Shown: piece by piece, positions 23,665 through 29,307 of the stretch
Layout: every line of letters starts with the position of its first letter
Position numbering within the stretch: position 1 is the stretch's first letter
NCBI GenBank assembly: GCA_964538485.1
Contig: CAZIHJ010000036.1
Location: 1 to 29,307 of the forward strand
Source: JBJXHC01 sp964538485
GTDB lineage: Bacteria > Bacteroidota > Ignavibacteria > UBA10030 > UBA6906
Direction: 5' to 3'
DNA length: 29,307 bases
Notes under the pieces: generated by a model
Told to the model about the DNA's origin: nothing
The model's input: the letters and a program-made list of their open reading frames with translations, nothing else
Database searches by the model: none
Translations under genes and position numbers: made by a program

Positions 23665-24902
23665 CCCGATATATGAGAATGTGCCTCATGGTGTGCATGT
23701 TTCTTGTTGTTGCACAGGTATTTGCACAAGAGTCTGACTTGGAGGTGAAGAAGAACTTTGAAGCAGCTTGTGCAGATATTAAGATGTCCATTGATGTGGC
23801 GGAAAGAGTAAGCACCCTCGACTCCCTTGCCGTTGTCATCAATGCCCTTGAAACCCGCTACCGGAGCCGTCAGTCTTTCCTCGATAAGGCACTGTATCCT
23901 GTAACATTCGCCGACAGAATACGGCAGTTGCGTGAGCAGTATGCACTCACGTACGACCGCATGATCATGATCGAATCACAGGGAACAACGATCCTCGAAT
24001 ACGAAGCCCGGATCTCCCTCCTCTCCAACACCATTGACTCGTTAACAGAACACCAGAGGAGTTTGTACACCGAGTTGCAGTCGTTGAAAAAGGCCACCGC
24101 GACAATGCGAGCGACGATCAAGCAGTTGACAAACTCAATCCAGATGAAAGACCGGCTGATCTTTGCACTGGTAGATACGATCTTCCTTCCCTACGACAAG
24201 AACTTGAATCAGGTGAGTGATGTACAGAAAGAAGCCGTGAACCGCAAGCTCCTCAAGGCAAATGTGGTAGCCCGCGTGTACGACATTGCGGCCGACAATC
24301 TCAAGTTCCTTGAGGTCACGCAGTTGCAAGGAAAGGATTTTGCCAATCTCGTTGACCAATACGAGCAGTTCAACACAAAATGGAGCGGTTTGCGGGACAA
24401 GATCAGTGCCGTATCAACGATCATAGATGGGTCCCAGGCATCGGGCGCAGCAAACAAGAAGACTGCTTCGCCTGCTCAAACAGTATCACCCGGTGTCTAT
24501 GTGGATTCAGCGATGATTCTCTGGCGCTCACGACTTCACGGGGCATTCTGGAACGGGGTACAGCAAGAGTTTACCAGTAGAGGTATCGCGTTGCAACAGT
24601 TCTCGGATGCACAGACCTTTTCCGCAAGCATCAGAGCCTATGTGGATTCAGCAATCGTTGACGGACGTGATGCATCGGTATTTGTGAATGAAGTGTGGAA
24701 GGAACGCATTGACAAAGAATGGCGCGACGCCATGACAAAAGAAAATATCCTTGGTGCCGCTGAATATGCGAATCTGGATAAACTTGTCAGTACGTTGGGC
24801 GGGAAGAAAATTGACCCGACGTTTATCGCGTATGCGGCTGCATTTCTCGTAGTGGTTGCTGCAATCTGGTGGTTTGTGGGACGAAAACCAAAAACGGCTT
24901 AG
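23661..24902 (+). CDS. Periplasmic coiled-coil protein with a C-terminal membrane anchor
   Basis: 413 residues of unknown family. An N-terminal hydrophobic stretch (4-22, ending QVFAQ) looks like a signal peptide. Residues about 100-170 have long heptad-like helices (EYEARISLLSNTIDSLTEHQ, then SLKKATATMRATIKQLTN), i.e. a coiled coil. A linker rich in Ala, Ser and Thr lies near 265-285. The last 26 residues are one transmembrane helix (about 388-407) followed by RKPKTA, so the body would sit in the periplasm with a cytoplasmic tail end. It overlaps the lipoprotein gene by four bases. A structural or bridging role between membranes is a guess from the architecture. Confidence 0.75.
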   Translation: MTRYMRMCLMVCMFLVVAQVFAQESDLEVKKNFEAACADIKMSIDVAERVSTLDSLAVVINALETRYRSRQSFLDKALYPVTFADRIRQLREQYALTYDRMIMIESQGTTILEYEARISLLSNTIDSLTEHQRSLYTELQSLKKATATMRATIKQLTNSIQMKDRLIFALVDTIFLPYDKNLNQVSDVQKEAVNRKLLKANVVARVYDIAADNLKFLEVTQLQGKDFANLVDQYEQFNTKWSGLRDKISAVSTIIDGSQASGAANKKTASPAQTVSPGVYVDSAMILWRSRLHGAFWNGVQQEFTSRGIALQQFSDAQTFSASIRAYVDSAIVDGRDASVFVNEVWKERIDKEWRDAMTKENILGAAEYANLDKLVSTLGGKKIDPTFIAYAAAFLVVVAAIWWFVGRKPKTA

Positions 24903-24931
24903 AGCGGTTGATTCATTCTGAGAGAAATGAA

Positions 24932-24968
24932 AAAGGGTGGCCGCAAACAGGGTCACCCTTTCCTTTTT
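24932..24968. terminator. Bidirectional Rho-independent terminator
   Basis: An 11-bp stem AAAGGGTGGCC (24932-24942) and GGTCACCCTTT (24951-24961), with one G-T pair and an eight-base loop, is followed on the plus strand by CCTTTTT. On the minus strand it is followed by TCATTTCTC after the T-rich stem end. It lies between convergent genes ending at 24902 and 24986 and can serve both. Confidence 0.85.
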
Positions 24969-24985
24969 GACTCGCAAGCAGATAG

Positions 24986-26407
24986 CTAATTGGAATAGAA
25001 GTCAATCACCCGTTTCAACGCTGCACTGCACACCGGATCGAAATCCACAAGACTCAAGGAAAACATCCGGCAATCGACCGAAGGCCGATAGAGCCCTGTT
25101 TTAGAATACCCTGCTCCCTCGAATGCACCCACCATTCCACTGTACCGTGAAGTTTTCAGGACATCCATGGATGACCGGTACAATGGCTCCCGCTTTTCAT
25201 AGTAATCGGCTGCAAGTCGATCCAACTTGCCGCGAATCGCTTCGATGCTGTCGTATTGCGCTTTTTCCCACGGCGTCGGCAACACCGCATGTGGAGTGAG
25301 CATGTCCTTCCATTTCAGCCCATCCTTGTTGGTGAGAGCGGTGATATTCGGTTCCCACGGTTCAACTCCCGGAAGATAAAAATCATTGTACGCGGTTGAC
25401 GAGGAATAGTATTCATCGCCGAGTCCGCAGAACGAATGCCCGAACTCATGGACATAGACGTAGTCCATCTGCCATTCCTGTCCTTTCACCTCTTCCTTCG
25501 TATAGGTTGTCGCATAAAGATTGTAGATACCTCCGCCTCCGTAGCGCGTATCATTCACAAGAATGCAGATAAAATCATACGGGGCCAAGGCGGCAATATC
25601 GCGCACAGTCTTGTTATCTTCTGTCAGGACGTATCGGGCAGACCCAAACGTGTTGTACATAGTCCCAAGGATATTATCTTTCCAGATATCCTTGTCCGGG
25701 ATATCAATCCCCGACTCTTTCGACTCGGCCTCCACAGCCCAGACATTGAAATCCTTGCGTCGTGCCTTGAACGGCTGCGTCTCGAACATCACATCGTTAA
25801 AATGCTTCGCATCGTTGCGAAACTTCTCCATATCATCCCGTGCATAGCCGTCACCAATGATGACGATGTCGACTTTCCCGGTGGGATCACCGTTCTTCAT
25901 GACCGCGTTGACACGGAATCTCTTCTCACGTGATTGCTTGTTAATTTGCGTCTGGTCTTCAGGATCAATCACTGTCGAGAACAATTCATGGAAAACCATC
26001 CGCTTGTCTCGCCGCGCAATCGTCAACTGAATGGCTTTCCGGGGATACGGTAGCCGCACAGTTTCCGAGAACGTCTTGTACACTCCTCTTGCCGCCTCGT
26101 CAGTCGTTTGCCATTCATTGAATATGCTGGAGAATCCGCGGGAGAAAATCAGGGCTCCCGTTCCCATGTCATACACTCGGAAAGCGAACTCACCAAGGTT
26201 CAGCGTATCAACAAGGTGAATGCGACTCCCCGGCCAGTCTCCTTCTTCCAACACGCGGTCGAGGCTGAACTTCTCTTCGCCTTTGGTTCCGGTATGGTAG
26301 TAATCAACGCGGAGCGTCTTCTTTGTAAAGAACCTGTCATAAGTTGCCGACTGAAATGCGAACCCCGAATGCACTGCAATGATTGATAAGGCGAGAAGCA
26401 ACCGCAT
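24986..26407 (-). CDS. M64-family (IgA-peptidase-like) zinc metallopeptidase
   Basis: Exported zinc peptidase of 473 residues. A signal peptide covers about 1-18 (MRLLLALSIIAVHSGFAF). The N-terminal half (20-160) is a beta-rich domain like the one that precedes M64 catalytic domains. The catalytic part starts near VDIVIIGDGYARDDMEKF (179-196) and contains the zinc site HEFGHSFCGLGDEYY (320-334), with H320, E321, H324 and D331 as likely ligands and base. The length and the FGHSF.GLGDEYY string fit M64. ATG 26407 has a strong AGGAGGA in front, so the open frame up to 26455 is not used. It lies 13 bases behind the small barrel-type gene and probably shares its transcript. Natural substrates are unknown: IgA cleavage is known only for one clostridial member. 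Confidence 0.88.
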   Translation of the reverse strand: MRLLLALSIIAVHSGFAFQSATYDRFFTKKTLRVDYYHTGTKGEEKFSLDRVLEEGDWPGSRIHLVDTLNLGEFAFRVYDMGTGALIFSRGFSSIFNEWQTTDEAARGVYKTFSETVRLPYPRKAIQLTIARRDKRMVFHELFSTVIDPEDQTQINKQSREKRFRVNAVMKNGDPTGKVDIVIIGDGYARDDMEKFRNDAKHFNDVMFETQPFKARRKDFNVWAVEAESKESGIDIPDKDIWKDNILGTMYNTFGSARYVLTEDNKTVRDIAALAPYDFICILVNDTRYGGGGIYNLYATTYTKEEVKGQEWQMDYVYVHEFGHSFCGLGDEYYSSSTAYNDFYLPGVEPWEPNITALTNKDGLKWKDMLTPHAVLPTPWEKAQYDSIEAIRGKLDRLAADYYEKREPLYRSSMDVLKTSRYSGMVGAFEGAGYSKTGLYRPSVDCRMFSLSLVDFDPVCSAALKRVIDFYSN

Positions 26408-26420
26408 TGTTCCTCCTGTG

Positions 26421-26870
26421 TTATTCAAAATAGAAACGCGCCCCGATACCACCATTTGCTCTCATTTCCGTCGCAGGAATGAGATCAAGGATCGGAGCGA
26501 ACTCGACAAAAACATCAAGCGGTACTCCACGCGGCCAGAATGCCAAACCTCCCACGATGCGAATACCGAAAATCCCGTCACTCTTTGCCGCACCAAATCT
26601 CCCGCCAACGCCGGCGTACGGCACGAATCTTTCACTTGACCTGATAGCATCAGGAAAATGCCAGAGATAATCCGCATGCACATGAAAGAATCCCTTGCCG
26701 CGAAACGACCATGCAAGCCCGGCATCAATGGCATTCGTGCTTGAAGTCCATGCCTTTCCGCTCAGGCCCGTGGGCTCACCAAGAATAATCCCCAGCCCCA
26801 ACCCTCTGTCCTGTGCTTGCAGAGTGGTTGCCACGATAAGCAACACCGTGATGAACAAACCCTGTTTCAT
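26421..26870 (-). CDS. Small outer-membrane beta-barrel-like protein
   Basis: 149 residues from ATG 26870, which is preceded by GGAGGGAAGG. The signal peptide is MKQGLFITVLLIVATTLQAQ. The mature protein begins GLGLGIILGEPTGLSGKAW and continues with alternating strands (FVPYAGVGGRFG, GIRIVGGLAFWPRG) to an amphipathic end GGIGARFYFE with a terminal aromatic pair, typical for an eight-stranded outer-membrane barrel. The ILGEPTGLS opening recalls the DUF3996-type family, an uncertain recollection. It lies between the FKBP lipoprotein gene (25 bases) and the M64 peptidase gene (13 bases), all on one strand and likely one operon. Confidence 0.75.
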   Translation of the reverse strand: MKQGLFITVLLIVATTLQAQDRGLGLGIILGEPTGLSGKAWTSSTNAIDAGLAWSFRGKGFFHVHADYLWHFPDAIRSSERFVPYAGVGGRFGAAKSDGIFGIRIVGGLAFWPRGVPLDVFVEFAPILDLIPATEMRANGGIGARFYFE

Positions 26871-26895
26871 CCTTCCCTCCATTCCGTTCCTGTAG

Positions 26896-27339
26896 TTATT
26901 CAACACCAAGCAGCTCCACATCGAAGATCAATTCCGCATTGGGTGGAATAGCTGCACCGGCACCACGAGACCCGTATCCGAGTGCCGATGGAATGATCAA
27001 CTTCCGCTTCCCTCCCACTTTCATTGAAGCAACGCCTTCATCCCACCCCTTTATGACCTGCCCCACACCAATAGCAAAAGAGAATGGCTTGTTGCGATCC
27101 ACGGAACTGTCGAATTTCTTTCCGTCTGTCAGGTAACCCGAATAATGAACGGTAACATTCTTGCCGGTCGTCGGCGAAGCCCCGGTCCCGACCACCATAT
27201 CCACATATTTGAGACCTGATGGCGTGCTCTGTGGTTCATTCATTGATACTTCTCCTGGATAATTGCGTACGGTTTGAGATGAATTACATCCGGCGACGAA
27301 GAACGCGCCAATGGAAAGCAGCGTGAGGAGCGATTTCAT
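26896..27339 (-). CDS. FKBP-type peptidyl-prolyl cis-trans isomerase, lipoprotein
   Basis: 147-residue prolyl isomerase that helps proteins fold in the envelope. The leader MKSLLTLLSIGAFFVAGC has a lipobox with cysteine at residue 18. After a short linker the single FKBP domain (about 40-147) shows VTVHYSGYLTDGKKFDSS, VIKGWDEGVASMKVGGKRKLIIP and LGYGSRGAGAAIPPNAELIFDVELL, with the pocket residues Y, F, D, W and Y present. ATG 27339 has GGGAAAAGG in front. The open frame extends to 27453 but has no leader character there. It is the first gene of the three-gene minus-strand group and is divergent from the M1 aminopeptidase gene. Confidence 0.93.
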   Translation of the reverse strand: MKSLLTLLSIGAFFVAGCNSSQTVRNYPGEVSMNEPQSTPSGLKYVDMVVGTGASPTTGKNVTVHYSGYLTDGKKFDSSVDRNKPFSFAIGVGQVIKGWDEGVASMKVGGKRKLIIPSALGYGSRGAGAAIPPNAELIFDVELLGVE

Positions 27340-27367
27340 TCCTTTTCCCTTCAAAAAATGTGAAATC

Positions 27368-27425
27368 AAGATAGAATATTTGGGAAGGAAATCAATCTTG
27401 AATCTCTCGGAAATGATGCTATCTT
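27368..27425. promoter_or_regulatory. Possible divergent promoter pair
   Basis: In the 130-base divergent interval each strand has a similar arrangement: plus TTGAAT (27398-27403), 16 bases, TATCTT (27420-27425); minus TTGATT (27395-27390), 16 bases, TATCTT (27373-27368). The elements are only moderate matches, but their symmetry and place suit promoters for the two divergent genes. Confidence 0.3.
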
Positions 27426-27469
27426 CGTTGTAGTTCATTCCCCGCCAATACATTCAGAGACCATTAAAA

Positions 27470-29307
27470 ATGATTCATGGACAGAAACACGAGAGGATTC
27501 TCCCCGGACTTGTATTCTTTATTTTGCTGTTAAGTTCCTGCTCATCCGATAACAAAGCCAAGACCCCCCCTATGCAACGAGACCCGCATTCTTTCGCCCA
27601 TCATGATGAAGTTGTTGTGAAGCACCTCGATCTGCAGCTCTCTGTTGATTTTGAACGCAAGGTCCTGGATGGAGACGCAACGCTCGAAATCCAGAACCTC
27701 ACCAATGCCGACAAGCTGTATCTTGATACCCGTGACCTGACAATTCACCGCGTGCGCTTGGACGACGGTTCCGAGACGTCTTTCTCTCTCGGCGAAGCAA
27801 AACCGCATCTGGGCAAGCCATTGGTAATTGATATCCGTCCGACGACAAAAAAAGTTACGGTCACGTATACAACAAGTCCCGAAGCTGCCGCTGTGCAATG
27901 GCTCTCCCCGCCTCAGACCGCGGGTGGAAAACAGCCGTTCCTGTTTACACAATCGCAGGCGATCATGGCGCGCACATGGGTCCCATGTCAGGATAATCCT
28001 GCCGTGCGGATGACGTACAGTGCGCGCATCAGTGTCCCCCAGGGAATGCTTGCCGTGATGAGCGCCGAGAATTCTCCCGAGAAACGGGCTGACGGTGTCT
28101 ATGAATTCAATATGCCGCAACCGATTCCCTCGTATTTGCTGGCACTTGCCGTCGGCGACCTGGCATTCACGCCGATCAGCGAGCGGAGCGGCGTGTACGC
28201 GGAGCCATCCGTGGTGGAACGTGCAGCATGGGAATTCGCTGACACGGAGAAGATGATTCAGGCCGCAGAAAAACTCTACGGTCCTTATCGGTGGGGACGC
28301 TACGATATTCTCGTGCTGCCTCCGAGTTTCCCGTTCGGTGGAATGGAAAATCCACGGCTGACATTTGCAACGCCAACGATACTCGCAGGCGACCGCTCAC
28401 TTGTTGCACTTGTCGCTCACGAGCTTGCCCACTCATGGTCGGGCAACCTTGTCACCAACGCAAGCTGGGGAGACTTCTGGTTGAACGAGGGTTTCACAAA
28501 GTACTTCGAGAATCGCATTATGGAAGCCATGTACGGGAAGGAATACGCCGACATGGAGGCGCTTCTCGGATATCAGGATCTGTTGAAGACTCTTGATGAA
28601 CTTGGTCGTGATAGTGCTGATACCAAGCTTCATATTAATCTTACCGGACGTGACCCCGACGATGGCGTTACGGATATTGCGTACGAGAAAGGACATTTCT
28701 TTCTTCGCACCATTGAGGAAGCAGTTGGCAGGGAACGTTGGGATGCATTCTTGCGATCATACTTCGACGCGAATGCATTCAAGAGTATGACCACGGAGAA
28801 ATTCCTCACCATCCTGCGCGAGCAACTCATCAAGGGTGACCAGGACCTCGAACAACGAATCGGGATTGACGTGTGGGTGTACATGACCGGACTGCCGAAG
28901 AACTGTCCGCAGATAACCTCTGATGCATTCTTCCGGGTCGAGTCGCAGGTGGAAGCATGGAAAAACGGCGCTGCGCCAACAGCTCTTGAATCTGCAAAGT
29001 GGACTACCCAGGAGTGGCAACACTTCCTGCGCAAGTTGCCAAAGCCGATGACCGCGACTCAGATGGCAGAACTCGATAAAGCATTCAAGTTTACGGTGAG
29101 CGGGAATTGCGAAGTGCAGCACGAGTGGTTCCTCCACGTCATCGCCAACAAGTACACACCCGCATACTCAGCGATTGAGCAATTTCTGCTCAAAGTAGGA
29201 CGGAGGAAATTCCTCAAACCCATTTACACCGATCTCGCCAAAACTCCTGAAGGACTTGAAATTGCGAAACGGATCTACGCCAAGGCGCGTCCCGGTTACC
29301 ACGCCGT
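27470..29307 (+). CDS. M1-family aminopeptidase, leukotriene A4 hydrolase-like lipoprotein (partial)
   Basis: Zinc aminopeptidase removing N-terminal residues from peptides, cut by the window end after 612 codons. The leader MIHGQKHERILPGLVFFILLLSSC ends in a lipobox with cysteine at residue 24, so it is membrane-anchored. The substrate-binding GGMEN is at 290-294, the zinc site HELAHSW at 317-323 (H317, E318, H321) and the third ligand E340 in FWLNEGF. The AYEKG block keeps the catalytic tyrosine position, and GRRKF near the end matches the GRxK pair that binds the peptide carboxylate in leukotriene A4 hydrolase. GGMENPRLTFATPTILAGD and WSGNLVTN follow that subfamily rather than aminopeptidase N. 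The last readable part is already in the C-terminal helical domain, so only a few residues should be missing. Residues 25-40 form a linker. Confidence 0.93.
   Translation, partial: MIHGQKHERILPGLVFFILLLSSCSSDNKAKTPPMQRDPHSFAHHDEVVVKHLDLQLSVDFERKVLDGDATLEIQNLTNADKLYLDTRDLTIHRVRLDDGSETSFSLGEAKPHLGKPLVIDIRPTTKKVTVTYTTSPEAAAVQWLSPPQTAGGKQPFLFTQSQAIMARTWVPCQDNPAVRMTYSARISVPQGMLAVMSAENSPEKRADGVYEFNMPQPIPSYLLALAVGDLAFTPISERSGVYAEPSVVERAAWEFADTEKMIQAAEKLYGPYRWGRYDILVLPPSFPFGGMENPRLTFATPTILAGDRSLVALVAHELAHSWSGNLVTNASWGDFWLNEGFTKYFENRIMEAMYGKEYADMEALLGYQDLLKTLDELGRDSADTKLHINLTGRDPDDGVTDIAYEKGHFFLRTIEEAVGRERWDAFLRSYFDANAFKSMTTEKFLTILREQLIKGDQDLEQRIGIDVWVYMTGLPKNCPQITSDAFFRVESQVEAWKNGAAPTALESAKWTTQEWQHFLRKLPKPMTATQMAELDKAFKFTVSGNCEVQHEWFLHVIANKYTPAYSAIEQFLLKVGRRKFLKPIYTDLAKTPEGLEIAKRIYAKARPGYHA

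Noticed and set aside
1..29307. CRISPR array, insertion sequence or prophage
   Set aside because: No regular spacer-repeat series, transposase, integrase or phage structural gene was seen.

Overview
The window looks like a chromosomal piece of an FCB-group bacterium, most probably Ignavibacteria or a near relative in the Bacteroidota/Chlorobi assemblage. This is an inference. It rests on two exported proteins that end in the type A sorting domain of the type IX secretion system (T9SS), with the string HQNYPNPFNPSTTIR that is common in that lineage. Many outer-membrane-type proteins, lipoproteins and starts without a clear Shine-Dalgarno fit the same picture. The window carries one assembly gap (100 N, 1979-2078).

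Region 1 (1-1888): a MarR regulator and, 13 bases on, a split-Soret-type cytochrome with two CXXCH motifs and a T9SS sorting domain, closed by a strong terminator. Region 2 (1886-2585, minus strand): a tandem array of tRNA-Ser(UGA) and tRNA-Ser-like elements alternating with small GIY-YIG nuclease genes. In two tRNA-like copies a 15-base palindrome occupies exactly the place of the anticodon arm. The identical stretches on both sides of the N gap are each exactly 55 bases, which lets the missing sequence be inferred as a second copy of a 268-bp repeat. Region 3 (3054-4682): a secreted alginate-lyase-like protein with a T9SS tail.

Region 4 (16276 down to 4786, minus strand): nine tightly packed genes for a cell-surface polysaccharide. 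In order of transcription they encode a GT4 transferase, a Wzx-type flippase, a two-domain polysaccharide deacetylase, a second GT4, a GT-C/GT39-like membrane transferase, two GT2 proteins, a 732-residue fusion of a GT2 domain to a second flippase, and a last GT2. Stop and start codons overlap by 4 bases at four junctions, so this is almost certainly one operon. I see no priming transferase, recognisable Wzy polymerase or sugar-nucleotide gene in it, so those would have to be elsewhere.

Region 5 (16542-24902, mostly plus strand): a small lipoprotein with an MFS exporter, complete DNA polymerase I with all three domains, an outer-membrane-type protein, a lone receiver-domain response regulator on the minus strand, and a lipoprotein overlapping a gene for a membrane-anchored coiled-coil protein. 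Region 6 (24986-27339, minus strand): an M64-type metallopeptidase, a small beta-barrel-like protein and an FKBP-type prolyl isomerase lipoprotein. Region 7 (27470 to the end): a lipoprotein M1 aminopeptidase of the leukotriene A4 hydrolase type, cut by the window edge near its C-terminus.

The most unusual points are the tRNA-Ser/GIY-YIG array with anticodon arms swapped for a palindrome, the GT2-flippase fusion, and the cytochrome with a T9SS tail.
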